Below are positions 39,815-48,831 of a DNA stretch of 64,000 bases, piece by piece. The notes beneath the pieces are model-generated. The model was not told where the DNA came from. It ran no database searches and saw only the letters and a program-made list of their open reading frames with translations. Position 1 is the first letter of the stretch. Each line of letters opens with the position of its first letter. This stretch comes from Ectothiorhodospiraceae bacterium WFHF3C12 (lineage in GTDB: Bacteria; Pseudomonadota; Gammaproteobacteria; Nitrococcales; Nitrococcaceae). Both the position numbers and the translations under genes were made by a program. The stretch spans positions 1 through 64,000 of the forward strand of contig JACDUA010000018.1 in the NCBI GenBank assembly GCA_013519935.1, in the 5' to 3' direction.

Positions 39815-41380
39815 GTGACGGGCAGTGTTCCCGGATTTCTTGGCCTGACGGACGAAGAGCGTTTCGGCGCCGGTCCGAGGGCACAGGCTCGTGCGCGGCG
39901 CATGTCGGCGCAGACCTATCGCCTGCGGCTTCTGATCTACACCTATAACGGGCTCGCCTGGCCCTTCGTCATTCCCCAGCTGCCCGAAGGCCCGGTTTTC
40001 TGGGTCCTCTGGGTGGGACTCCATTTCGTCTGGCCGCACCTGGCTTACGGCCTTTCCCGTCGCCTGGGCAATCCCCTGAAGACCGAGCGGATCGCGATGG
40101 TCTGCGAGGCGGCGATCATCGGCTGCACCATCAACGAAATGGGTTACGCGGTCTGGTACGTGTTCTCGGCCCTCGCCGGCATCTTCATCAGCGCGTCGGC
40201 ATTCGGTGGCGGGCGCCTTCTCGGCAGCGCCGCGGTCAGCCTGCTGGCCGGCACGCTTGTCTGGGGCCTGATCCGGGGGTTCTCGGTAATCGTGATGCCG
40301 CCGCTGGTCACGGAGCTCGTCGGAGCCATTGGCGGCGCGATTCCCCTATTGCTGACCACTCAGGCAACGTTCCGGGTGTTGAGCCGCCTTTCCCAGGCGC
40401 GGCGGGAGACCGAGCGGCGAAACCGCCAGTACCAGACCATGATGGAGATGAGCGCGGTGCTCAAGGACAGCACCGGCACCGAGCGGCTGGTTTCCCAGGC
40501 GCTTTCCGATTTCCGCCGGCTCATGCCCGACTACGGCTTCGGCATCGTTCTGCGTGAGCCGCTGCGGCCCACCGTCATCCGCATCGCGGACTTCCGTGGC
40601 ATCGAGCGGGAACGCTCCGAGGCCATCGTCCGTCGGCTCGCCGACGTCGAGGACGGGGAAACGGCGGGCGCGCTCATGCTGGAGTGCGGCGGGGACAGCT
40701 TCAACGTGCTCCCCCTCACGCCCCATCTGCAACAGTTGCAGGGCTTTATCGTCATCCGCGGCGACGTGGGCGCCGGGGAGCTCGGTACCATGCTGCGGCT
40801 CTTCGCCGAGCAGGTTGCCTCGGCGCTGGAAAGCAACCTGCTGACCCAGCGTCTGGACCGACTGGCCAACACGGACGCCCTCACCGGACTGCACAACCGC
40901 GTGTTCTTCGACGCCCAGCTGGAACTCGCCCGGCGCAACCTGCTGGGGCCGGCGGCCACCGACTTCTCCGTCATCATGATCGATCTCAACGGCCTGAAGG
41001 CGATCAATGACACCTACGGCCACGAGGCCGGCGACGCCATGATCCAGGTGGCGGCGAGACTTCTGAGCTCGGCGGTACGAAGTTGTGACGTGCTGGCCCG
41101 CCTCGGCGGCGATGAGTTCGTGATCCTCGCCAACGATTGCGGTGCCCGGAATGTCGGCGAGATCGTCGCGCGCGTTGACAATGCCGTGAATGAGCAGCAG
41201 GTGCCCACCGAGGTCGCCGGCATCGAGCGGTTGGACATGCGCGTGAGCTTGAGCATGGGCGCCGCCAGCTCGGACGAGGCCGAACCGGGTGAATTGCTCG
41301 AGATGGCCGACCGGCGAATGTATGCGAACAAGCAGCGCTTCTATCAGCGGATCCGGCAACCCGGAAGCGAAATCGAATAG
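39815..41380 (+). CDS. MASE2-GAF-GGDEF diguanylate cyclase
   Basis: 521 aa from a GTG at 39815; an ATG at 39902 is an alternative. The N-terminal membrane domain with FVWPHLAYGLSRRLGNPLKT matches MASE2, seen in AdrA-like cyclases. A coiled coil (RRETERRNRQYQTMMEMSAV) leads to a GAF-like domain (about 220-345). The GGDEF domain has the active site ARLGGDEFVIL (431-435) and NGLKAINDTYGHEAGDAMIQ, so it should synthesise c-di-GMP. There is no EAL domain. It lies 226 bp after fadH; convergent with the Mut7-C-like gene downstream. Confidence 0.92.
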   Translation: MTGSVPGFLGLTDEERFGAGPRAQARARRMSAQTYRLRLLIYTYNGLAWPFVIPQLPEGPVFWVLWVGLHFVWPHLAYGLSRRLGNPLKTERIAMVCEAAIIGCTINEMGYAVWYVFSALAGIFISASAFGGGRLLGSAAVSLLAGTLVWGLIRGFSVIVMPPLVTELVGAIGGAIPLLLTTQATFRVLSRLSQARRETERRNRQYQTMMEMSAVLKDSTGTERLVSQALSDFRRLMPDYGFGIVLREPLRPTVIRIADFRGIERERSEAIVRRLADVEDGETAGALMLECGGDSFNVLPLTPHLQQLQGFIVIRGDVGAGELGTMLRLFAEQVASALESNLLTQRLDRLANTDALTGLHNRVFFDAQLELARRNLLGPAATDFSVIMIDLNGLKAINDTYGHEAGDAMIQVAARLLSSAVRSCDVLARLGGDEFVILANDCGARNVGEIVARVDNAVNEQQVPTEVAGIERLDMRVSLSMGAASSDEAEPGELLEMADRRMYANKQRFYQRIRQPGSEIE

Positions 41381-41393
41381 CGCCGGCGGGGCG

Positions 41394-41909
41394 TCAATCG
41401 AGCTGGAGCCGCGTGCGCAGTTCCCGCAGCTGGGCAGCCGGCTGCGTCTCGCTCAGGCGCAAATGGTGCGCCGGCTTCACCGCCGGCCGCGGCGTCGCAG
41501 CGGCGGTGATCAGGATCCAGCCCGCGGGCGGCTCGTCGGGATGCGCTTCCCGGACCGGGTACCCCAGGCCGCGCAGCTTCTGCGCGAGTGGCCAAAGCTC
41601 GTGGGGCAGGGCGAAGCGCGGCGAGCGCAATGCCCCGGCGCGCACCCGTGTGTCGCGGCTGACGTCGAATGCCTCGAAGACCGGATAAACGCTGACGCGC
41701 TCACCACCGGACAGGGGCTGTGCCAACCGGGCAGGCTCGCCGTCCACCAGGACCAGGTCCACCTCCCCCACCGGTAACCCCAGATCGCGCAGAAGCCCCT
41801 CCACGTCCGTGGCGGGGGCGAGCGGGAATTCAAAGGCGCGCTTGCGGCACGATGGCGGCAGGTAGTCGTTGAGCTCTTCGTAGACCCGCAGGGTCACGGT
41901 TCTTTCCAT
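41394..41909 (-). CDS. Ubiquitin-like/Mut7-C protein with shortened C-terminal domain
   Basis: 171 aa; ribosome site GGAGGACGG before the ATG. Residues 1-80 match the ThiS/MoaD-like ubiquitin fold that begins Mut7-C proteins (VTLRVYEELNDYLPPSCRKR, VEGLLRDLGLPVGEVDLVLV, RVSVYPVFEAFDVS). The remainder aligns only in outline with the Mut7-C PIN-like RNase domain (RFALPHELWPLAQKLRGLGY, then GWILITAAATPRPAVKPAHH). The usual LDxHLGKLARYLR and LTRDR acidic motifs are lost and no zinc cysteines remain; intact proteins are about 250 aa. The C-terminal domain is probably not a nuclease. Function unknown. Confidence 0.75.
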   Translation of the reverse strand: MERTVTLRVYEELNDYLPPSCRKRAFEFPLAPATDVEGLLRDLGLPVGEVDLVLVDGEPARLAQPLSGGERVSVYPVFEAFDVSRDTRVRAGALRSPRFALPHELWPLAQKLRGLGYPVREAHPDEPPAGWILITAAATPRPAVKPAHHLRLSETQPAAQLRELRTRLQLD

Positions 41910-42028
41910 CTACCGTCCTCCGCTATCCCACGGTGCCGGCGCCCAGGCAGGCCCGGCCTGCGGAAACGGAGCCGGCATTCGAGCGCTGAAGCGGATGCCG
42001 TCCGGCCGCCGGAGATGCCATCGCGGCT

Positions 42029-43480
42029 TCAACCGGGCCCGTTGCCGGATTCCTGGATCAGCACGTCTTCGCCGCTGGTTTCATACTGGGTTCGCATTGC
42101 CTCCGCTGCCTCGGCCTCCGCCTCGCGTGAGATGGAGGCGGGGATGAACCGGTCCAGCACGGTTGCGCCCACCAGATCGCCGGTGATGTTGAGGCTGGTG
42201 CGGAAGCGCTCCAGCACCTGGTCCAGGCCGATGATCAGCGCCAGGCCGGCCAGCGGGATGCCGGCGGCGTTGAGCACGGTGGCCAGCATGATGATGCCCA
42301 CGCCGGGCACCGCCGGCGTGCCCAGCGATGCCCCCACCGCGGTGAAGGTCAGGGCCACCAGGGCGCTGACCGGCAGATCGATCTGGAACATCTGCGCCAT
42401 GAAGACCGTGCCCAGGGCCTGGTAGAGCGCGCTGCCGCTCATGTTGATGGCCGCTCCCAGGGGAATGACGAACTGCGCCAGGGAGGGGCGGATGCGCAGG
42501 GGCCCCTCGGCGCACTTGGCCGTGATCGGCATGGTGGCCGCGGAGCTGTTGGTGGAGAAGGCCAGGAGGAACGGCTCGCGGATGGCCTTGAAGAAATGCC
42601 AGGGGTTGCGGCGGCCGAGCACCGTGGCTACCAGCAGAAAGAACACCAGGAGCAGGAACATGCCGAAGATGACCGTGCCGGCGTAGTAGCCCAGACCGGC
42701 TATCACGCTGGGTCCGGTTCGGATCATGGCCTGGGCGAGCAACCCGAACACCGCCACGGGCGCGAAGGTCATCACCGCGCCGACCACGGCCATGCAGACC
42801 TGCTGGACCGATCCCAGGAGCTCCAGCAACGGCTTGGCCGAGGCCGGCGGCAGGCTCAGCAGGCCGATGCCAAGGACAATGGCGAAGATGACGATCTGCA
42901 GCATCCGCCCCTCGGCTATAGCGCCCAGCGGATTGCGGGGCAGCACGCCGGTTATGCGTTCCGGAACGTTGGTCAGTGACAGGGGCTCGCGCTGCTGGAC
43001 CGCGTCGGTCGCGCTACTCAACGCGGCCGCGTCGGTACCGGCCGTAAGACTGGAGGCGTCTATGGCCATGCCGGGTTGGAGCAGCAGCGCCAGGGAAATG
43101 CCGATGACCACCGCCACCAGGGTCGTGGACAGGAAATAGGTCGCCAGCCAGATGCCGGTGCTCTTGAGCTGCTGGATATCGGTCGCCGAGGACAGGCCCC
43201 GGATGATCGAGCTGAGGATCAGCGGTACCACGATCATCTGGATGAAGATCAGGAACAGATTGCCGGGCAGGGCCAGCCACTCCCCGACGGCCAGGGCCGT
43301 GGGGCGCTCGACCCATCCCGTATCGGGTGACAGGGCCAGCCCGGCGCCGATGCCGAGTACCATGCCCACCAGAACCTGGAGCCAGAGCTTGCCCCGGGTG
43401 AGCTTGAGCAATGGCTGGGTGAAGAAGCCCAGCCCCCGCATGGTGACGTTGTTGAGCGTGGTGCCGATGTTCTCGATCAC
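42029..43480 (-). CDS. Dicarboxylate/amino acid:cation symporter (DAACS)
   Basis: 483 aa from a GTG start supported by GGAGTG. It has eight hydrophobic segments and the family signatures FLLAFSTNSSAATMPIT (helical hairpin 1) and MSGSALYQALGTVFMAQMFQ, LGTPAVPGVGIIMLATVLNA (hairpin 2/TM8). The loop near residues 150-185 with a Ser/Ala/Glu-rich stretch is longer than in GltP. It transports aspartate, glutamate or C4-dicarboxylates with sodium or protons; substrate not resolvable. Transcribed alone. Confidence 0.92.
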   Translation of the reverse strand: MIENIGTTLNNVTMRGLGFFTQPLLKLTRGKLWLQVLVGMVLGIGAGLALSPDTGWVERPTALAVGEWLALPGNLFLIFIQMIVVPLILSSIIRGLSSATDIQQLKSTGIWLATYFLSTTLVAVVIGISLALLLQPGMAIDASSLTAGTDAAALSSATDAVQQREPLSLTNVPERITGVLPRNPLGAIAEGRMLQIVIFAIVLGIGLLSLPPASAKPLLELLGSVQQVCMAVVGAVMTFAPVAVFGLLAQAMIRTGPSVIAGLGYYAGTVIFGMFLLLVFFLLVATVLGRRNPWHFFKAIREPFLLAFSTNSSAATMPITAKCAEGPLRIRPSLAQFVIPLGAAINMSGSALYQALGTVFMAQMFQIDLPVSALVALTFTAVGASLGTPAVPGVGIIMLATVLNAAGIPLAGLALIIGLDQVLERFRTSLNITGDLVGATVLDRFIPASISREAEAEAAEAMRTQYETSGEDVLIQESGNGPG

Positions 43481-43617
43481 TGGGTCACTCCTCGGGTACC
43501 GACTCTGGCGGTCAGGCCAAGACGCACCGCCAATAGGCTAAGCCGCAAGCTCCTTGGCCGTATCGAGCTGGATCAAGTCTCACTCGAATCTGGACCGGAA
43601 CTCGGAGCGCCTTTGTG

Positions 43618-44502
43618 CTAGCCGCCTTCCGAGCGCGGACCGGGCCGCAGGTAGACGAACCAGTAGACCAGTGCCACGAGCACGCCGCCGCCGAGAATGT
43701 TGCCCACGGTCACGGGGACCAGCAGCGCAAGGAAATCGGCGACACCCAGCTCCAGCGCCGAGCCGGACGCCAGGGTCGCGGCGCCAGTGGTGTCGAAAAG
43801 CTGGATCAGTTCCGCGCAGGGGAGGTAGAACATCACGGCGATAGCGTGCTCCAGGCCCATGGCATAGAAGGCAACCACCGGCGGCGTGAGTGCGAGAATG
43901 CGGTCGGTCGTCGTGCGTGCGCTGTAGGTCAGCCAGACGCCGAGACAGAGCAGTGTATTACCCAGAATCGCGAGGAACAGGGCCTGAACCGGCCCCAGCT
44001 GTTGCAGCTCCCGGGCCGTTTCCAGAACCGAGCTGCCCACGCCGCCCGAGAGGTCCGTGTACTGTCCCGCCAGCACCAGCATGGCGGCGGTGGCCACGGC
44101 GCCGATGAAGTTGCCGGCGAAGACAATGCCCCAGGCGCGCAACAGGCCGAGGGTGGACAGCCGGCCGTGGGCCCAGGCCATCACCATCATGTTGTTGGTG
44201 GTGAACAGCTCGGCGCCGCCGACGACGGCCAGCACGTAGGCGAGTGAGAACGCCAGCCCCCCGATCAACCGCTCGAAGCCGGGCGATACCGCTTCTTCCA
44301 GGCCCACGCTCACCGTCGCCGCGAAGGTGGCGCCGAAGGCGATGTAGGCCCCGGCCATGGCGGCCAGCGTGACCAGGGTCGAGGCGTTTTCGGCGGCCTT
44401 CTCGAAACCGATGGCCTCCGCCCGTTTCGCCATGTCCTTGGGCAGGATGGCGTCGACCGTCGCGATACCGAAGCGCACGTCGCCGCGTTTTTCCTCGTTC
44501 AT
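43618..44502 (-). CDS. Formate/nitrite transporter (FNT) family channel
   Basis: 294 aa with six hydrophobic segments. The FNT pattern is visible: LAAMAGAYIAFGATFAATVS (TM1 region), GGLAFSLAYVLAVVGGAELF TTNN, GIVFAGNFIGAVATAAMLVL, AILGNTLLCLGVWLTYSART and a last segment VGNILGGGVLVALVYWFVYL. These pentameric channels carry formate, nitrite or hydrosulfide. A cytoplasmic N-terminal extension (about 40 residues) resembles the regulatory N-helix of FocA. No formate or nitrite enzyme is adjacent. Confidence 0.9.
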   Translation of the reverse strand: MNEEKRGDVRFGIATVDAILPKDMAKRAEAIGFEKAAENASTLVTLAAMAGAYIAFGATFAATVSVGLEEAVSPGFERLIGGLAFSLAYVLAVVGGAELFTTNNMMVMAWAHGRLSTLGLLRAWGIVFAGNFIGAVATAAMLVLAGQYTDLSGGVGSSVLETARELQQLGPVQALFLAILGNTLLCLGVWLTYSARTTTDRILALTPPVVAFYAMGLEHAIAVMFYLPCAELIQLFDTTGAATLASGSALELGVADFLALLVPVTVGNILGGGVLVALVYWFVYLRPGPRSEGG

Positions 44503-44643
44503 TCGTGGTCTCTCCCGCTGTGGGCATTGGGCTGAGGCTACTGCGGCGCGCGTCGCAGCGTCCAGGCGCCGCCCCGCGGGGTGGATTGACTCGCCCGGCC
44601 GGTGCTAAAACGAGCGGTGGTCAGCGAAACGGCGGCGAGCTCC

Positions 44644-46005
44644 ATGACGGAAAGCGATCAGCAAGCGCAACAAGCCGGTGCGGCTCGCGATGGGCAGTCC
44701 CTGCGGCCCCAGGACCACCCGCTGCGTGCCCGCATCGCCGCCGAGGTGCACGCGCGGCCTTTCGAGTCCATGGCGGGTCCGCTGCGCGTCTCGCATCTGG
44801 CCGTTAAGTCCGGAGAGAGACATTCGCAGGCGGTTAGCGAGCATCTGGCGCGACTCTGCGAGCCGGCCGGGATTACGCCGCCGGCAATGGACGCGGATTT
44901 CTTTCGGGCCGACATCGACGGCTTGCGACTGCGCTGGGAGCGCCACACCGAGTTCCGGAACTATACCTTCACCGCCACCGGTGGCGGCGACGGGGACGAT
45001 CCGTTCTCGGGCATGCCGGTCGCCCGCCTGCCGGGAGAATGGCTGCGCGGCATCCCCGGCCAGTGCGTCGCCGCCGCCCACCTGGTGCTCGAGGCGCAGA
45101 TCGATCCGGACCGGGATGCCGGTATCGTGGCGCGGCTCTTCGATCCGGAGTCCGTGGTCGGCAGCGAGGTCCTCAACGGGGCCGCGGTGGTCTGGACGGA
45201 TTTCAGGCTTCACGGGGACGGCTTTTCCCGCATTCTCGTTCAGGACCGTTCGCTTACCCCGCGCCAGACCGGACGCCTGGTGCAGACGATCCTCGAGATC
45301 GAGACCTATCGCTTGATGGCGCTGCTGGCGTTTCCCCTGGCCCGGGAGGTAGGCGCCGACCTGCGGACCCTGGACATCGGCCTCGGTGAGCTCACCGACC
45401 GGATGCCCGAAGCCCAGGGGCCGGACAGCGAGCGTTTGCTGCTTGCCGAGCTCTCCGACCTGGCGGCCCGGTTGGAGCAGGTGGTCTCCCGCACCGGGTA
45501 CCGCTTCGGCGCTGCCAAGGCGTACTACGCGCTCATTCAGCGCCGGATCGAGGGTCTGCGGGAACGGCCCGTGACGGGCCTGCAAAGCATTAGTGAGTTC
45601 ATGGAGCGGCGCCTGGCGCCGGCCATGAACACCTGCCTGGCTTCCGAGGAGCGTCAGGCACAGATTGCCAAGCGCCTCACCCGGGCCGGGAACCTGCTGC
45701 GCACGCGCGTCGACGTGGCCATGGAGGCGCAGAACGTGGACCTGCTGCAGTCCATGGACCGGCGATCCAGGCTCCAGCTCAGGCTCCAGGAGACGGTGGA
45801 AGGGCTGTCAATCCTGGTGCTGAGCTATTACGGCGCCGGATTGTTCAGCTATTTCCTGACGGGGCTGGACAGAACCGGCTGGCTTGGCCCCCTGGGCGTG
45901 GCCTACGACCCCAAAGTGGTGGTCGGGCTCAGCGTGCCGGTGATCGCCATTTTCGTATGGGTCGGGGTTCGCCTCGCCCGGCGGCGTTTCGGCGCCGACG
46001 GCTGA
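44644..46005 (+). CDS. DUF3422-family inner-membrane protein
   Basis: 453 aa from the ATG at 44644; a GTG at 44602 is an alternative. The DUF3422 pattern is clear: HPLRARIAAEVHARPFESM, DFFRADIDGLRLRWERHTEF, TFTATGGGDGDDPFSGMPVA, a coiled-coil-like region ending NTCLASEERQAQIAKRLTRA and two C-terminal TM helices (SILVLSYYGAGLFSYFLTGL and VVGLSVPVIAIFVWVGVRLA). The layout is a large cytoplasmic domain anchored at its C-terminus. Function unknown; the family is common in proteobacteria. Confidence 0.93.
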   Translation: MTESDQQAQQAGAARDGQSLRPQDHPLRARIAAEVHARPFESMAGPLRVSHLAVKSGERHSQAVSEHLARLCEPAGITPPAMDADFFRADIDGLRLRWERHTEFRNYTFTATGGGDGDDPFSGMPVARLPGEWLRGIPGQCVAAAHLVLEAQIDPDRDAGIVARLFDPESVVGSEVLNGAAVVWTDFRLHGDGFSRILVQDRSLTPRQTGRLVQTILEIETYRLMALLAFPLAREVGADLRTLDIGLGELTDRMPEAQGPDSERLLLAELSDLAARLEQVVSRTGYRFGAAKAYYALIQRRIEGLRERPVTGLQSISEFMERRLAPAMNTCLASEERQAQIAKRLTRAGNLLRTRVDVAMEAQNVDLLQSMDRRSRLQLRLQETVEGLSILVLSYYGAGLFSYFLTGLDRTGWLGPLGVAYDPKVVVGLSVPVIAIFVWVGVRLARRRFGADG

Positions 46006-46142
46006 GTGGCGACTGCCCCGGCCGGTTCCTGCGGCTGGCGTTCGGGCGCAGCCGCCTGGGGAGCTGCAAGGCTGGGGCGCCTGCGGTCGATCGCGATCTC
46101 GCGTCACTTACCGTGCCCGGTCCCGGCTTGCAAAGCCGCGAG

Positions 46143-47528
46143 TCAGCGAGCGTATGTAGCGGCAGGTTCAATGCTGGGCCAGTACACCGGGATCATGGAC
46201 GTTCGGTCCGGTCGGTCGCCGAGGGCGCGGGCGAGCTCGTGATTCAGCGGGCTGGCGGGTCTGAGCGCCAGGCGTTCCGCGATGAGGGCACGTGCAAGCC
46301 GGCGTTGACGCGATCTCAGCGCGGCCTCCACCAGGGTCAGGTGGAGCAGGTCGTACTGAGCCTGACTGCCGCCGCCGCCATAGGGCAAATCCCGCAGGGC
46401 CGACAGCTGGTGCACCGCCGATGCGTAGTCACCGCGTCCGAATGCGGCCAGTGCTTCGCACACGGGGATGAGGCGCCCGGCGATGACAGCGGCGCCCGCG
46501 CCTCCACCGTCAGCCCTGGCGCGAAGCGTGGTCAGCATGGCCTCGATACGGGCCGGGCGCTCGGCACCCACGAACGCCAGCATCGCGTGGGCGTCCTGAA
46601 ACAGGTTGAGGCCGCCGACGGGCCGTTCGGCCCAGAGATCGGCAAGGGTGTGAAAACGACGCCCTACATCCACGCCGCGCAGGCACAGCCGCCAGAGCAG
46701 GGCTGCGGCGTCCACCAGGGCGGCAGTGTCGTCGCCGCCGCCCATGGTCATATGCCGGTCATGGATGCACAGCGCATCCTCCAGTTGCGTCAACTCCGTG
46801 TGAAAAAGGGCCAGATGCCACCACTGGTGAACGGCGTGGGCCCTGCTGTCCGCCCAGTTTCCGACCGAATGGCGTAGCAGGGCGACGCCCTCCTCGGGCC
46901 TGCCCTGCATTTCCATGACGTGTGTCAGCGCATGCATGGCCCCGGCGTTCCCGGGGTTCAGTGCCAGGGCTGCCCGCGCGAACCGTTCAGCCGGTGCGTA
47001 AAGCGCGGATTCGGCCAGACCGAAGGCGTGCATGCCGAGCACGTAGCTGTATCCCGGCGTGTCGGCGCTCCAGTCCGGAAGCGCGCGGGCGAGGCGGTCG
47101 CGCAGCATCGCCCGTTGTCCGAGCCGAAAATCACCCGTGTGCGCCAGGCGCAGGGCAAGCAGGTCCCGCGGGTAGTCCACCGCCAGATCACCGAAGATCC
47201 GGAACGCTCGCGTTGCGTCCCGGTCGAGCCAGGCCCGGCCGGCGACGGCATAGGCGCGCTCCCGGCGGTTGGGGGTTGTACTCGTGCCCATGGCGTTGAC
47301 GCTATCGCGCAACGCCGGGTCCAGGCGTTCATCCGCCGCGAGGATCAAGACCGCTATGCGAAGGGCGTGGCCCATGGCAAAGCCGGGGTCCGACGCGAGC
47401 GCCTCGTCGACGAGCATCAGCGCCGAGCCGCGCCCGCTGAGCAGCGCCTCAAGGGCGTTCTCGTAGGCGTCTATGGATGCGCGGTGACTGGCCGATGTGG
47501 ACAGCCCGCGATGGTCATGACCTGTCAT
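46143..47528 (-). CDS. TTC38-like tetratricopeptide repeat protein
   Basis: 461 aa from the ATG at 47528 (ribosome site AGGGA); the open frame to 47714 overlaps the methyltransferase gene and is not coding. Helical repeats of TPR type run through the protein, e.g. ALEALLSGRGSALMLVDEAL ASDPGFAMGH, RIFGDLAVDYPRDLLALRLA and ALALNPGNAGAMHALTHVME. The order matches the TTC38 family of bacteria and animals. It starts 70 bp after the methyltransferase gene on the same strand and is probably its operon partner. Function unknown. Confidence 0.85.
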   Translation of the reverse strand: MTGHDHRGLSTSASHRASIDAYENALEALLSGRGSALMLVDEALASDPGFAMGHALRIAVLILAADERLDPALRDSVNAMGTSTTPNRRERAYAVAGRAWLDRDATRAFRIFGDLAVDYPRDLLALRLAHTGDFRLGQRAMLRDRLARALPDWSADTPGYSYVLGMHAFGLAESALYAPAERFARAALALNPGNAGAMHALTHVMEMQGRPEEGVALLRHSVGNWADSRAHAVHQWWHLALFHTELTQLEDALCIHDRHMTMGGGDDTAALVDAAALLWRLCLRGVDVGRRFHTLADLWAERPVGGLNLFQDAHAMLAFVGAERPARIEAMLTTLRARADGGGAGAAVIAGRLIPVCEALAAFGRGDYASAVHQLSALRDLPYGGGGSQAQYDLLHLTLVEAALRSRQRRLARALIAERLALRPASPLNHELARALGDRPDRTSMIPVYWPSIEPAATYAR

Positions 47529-47598
47529 GGGGGTTCCCTTGCGTAGTCTTTCGGGTTGGCGGCCGGGCCCGGCTCCTGCGCCGGGCCCGGTTCCGGCC

Positions 47599-48672
47599 TC
47601 AGGGACGGACCTCCAGGACCATGTTGAACGGGGTCTCGGCGGCCCGCTGCACGCTGGAGAAGCCGCCGGAACGGAACACCTCGGTGAGCCGGGCCTGGCC
47701 GGCTTGTCCGCCAAGCGCGGTGCCGTGACCCTGGGCCAGCGCCGTAGGCACGCAGATCATGGTGGAGCCGGCGTAGAACAGCCGCCCTACCGGGTTGAGG
47801 TTGTCCTCGATCCGGTCGCCGGAGTTGGGCTCCACCACCATCCAGGTGCCGTCGGCTTTAAGCCGGTCGCGTACCCGGGCGGCGGTGCCGGCCGGGTTGC
47901 CCATGTCGTGAAGCGCGTCGAAGCAGGCAACCAGGTCATAAGGGCCGCCGGCGAAACCGTCTGCCGGGGCGACCTCGAAGCGCACGCGTTCGGGGTCGAT
48001 GCCGTGGGCGTCGCGGTGCTCGTTGGCCGCCGCGATGGACTCCGCGTGGAAGTCGAAGCCGATGAAGGTGGAGTTGGGGAAAGCCTTTGCCATGATCAGG
48101 GTCGAGTGCCCGTGGCCGCAGCCCACGTCGGCCACCAGCGCGCCGCGCTCCAGCTTCTCGACCACACCATCCAGCGCCGGCAGCCAGTGTTGAACCAGGT
48201 TGTGCAGATAACCGGGGCGGAAGAACCGAGCCACGGCGCAGAACATGCAGCTCGCCTGATCGCCCCATGCGACGCCGCCCCCGGTGCGGAAAGCCGCCGC
48301 TACCCCGGGCTGGTTCTCAATTGTGCTGATCGCGTTCTCGAAGCCGCCGATCATGTAGACCGGGCTATCCTCTTCGGCGAATACCAGGGCCTGCTCCGGA
48401 GGTAGCCGGAACCGGCCGCTGCCGGACTCGTACGACAGGTAGTTGGAGGCCGCCTGATGGGCCAGCCATTCTTCAAGGTAGCGCTGGTCACAGTCGGTAC
48501 GCGCGGCCAGCTCTGCGGCGGTTGCCGGCCCGTCGTCCCGGAGGGCCCGGTACAGGCCGAGCTCGTCGCCGAGCTTGACCATGGCAACGCTGTAGGCGCC
48601 GCCCAGGTCATTGGTGATCTGGCCCATGAAGTCAGTGAGCCGGTTCTCGTCTACCGCGTAAGTTGCTTCCAT
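47599..48672 (-). CDS. SAM-dependent class I methyltransferase
   Basis: 357 aa. An N-terminal winged-helix-like domain (LGDELGLYRALRDDGPATAA, then YLEEWLAHQAASNYL) precedes the Rossmann domain with the SAM-binding motif ALVADVGCGHGHSTLIMAKA, FIGFDFHAESIAAANEHRDA and the later VACFDALHDMGNPAGTAARV. The overall architecture matches the mycobacterial Rv2258c-like group. Substrate unknown. It is the first gene of a likely two-gene unit with the TPR protein. Confidence 0.9.
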   Translation of the reverse strand: MEATYAVDENRLTDFMGQITNDLGGAYSVAMVKLGDELGLYRALRDDGPATAAELAARTDCDQRYLEEWLAHQAASNYLSYESGSGRFRLPPEQALVFAEEDSPVYMIGGFENAISTIENQPGVAAAFRTGGGVAWGDQASCMFCAVARFFRPGYLHNLVQHWLPALDGVVEKLERGALVADVGCGHGHSTLIMAKAFPNSTFIGFDFHAESIAAANEHRDAHGIDPERVRFEVAPADGFAGGPYDLVACFDALHDMGNPAGTAARVRDRLKADGTWMVVEPNSGDRIEDNLNPVGRLFYAGSTMICVPTALAQGHGTALGGQAGQARLTEVFRSGGFSSVQRAAETPFNMVLEVRP

Positions 48673-48831
48673 GTTTGTTCTCCCGCTTTTGGTCTGTCTC
48701 AGTAGCAGGCGTCGCCGGCACCCGGCGGGGCCGCGTTGCCTGGAGCGGGTACTATGGTCGGCGCGGGGCGGCGCCGGAATGACTGTTCTTCCGCGTTTGT
48801 TGACCGAATTCCCTGAATCGGAACTTTAGGG

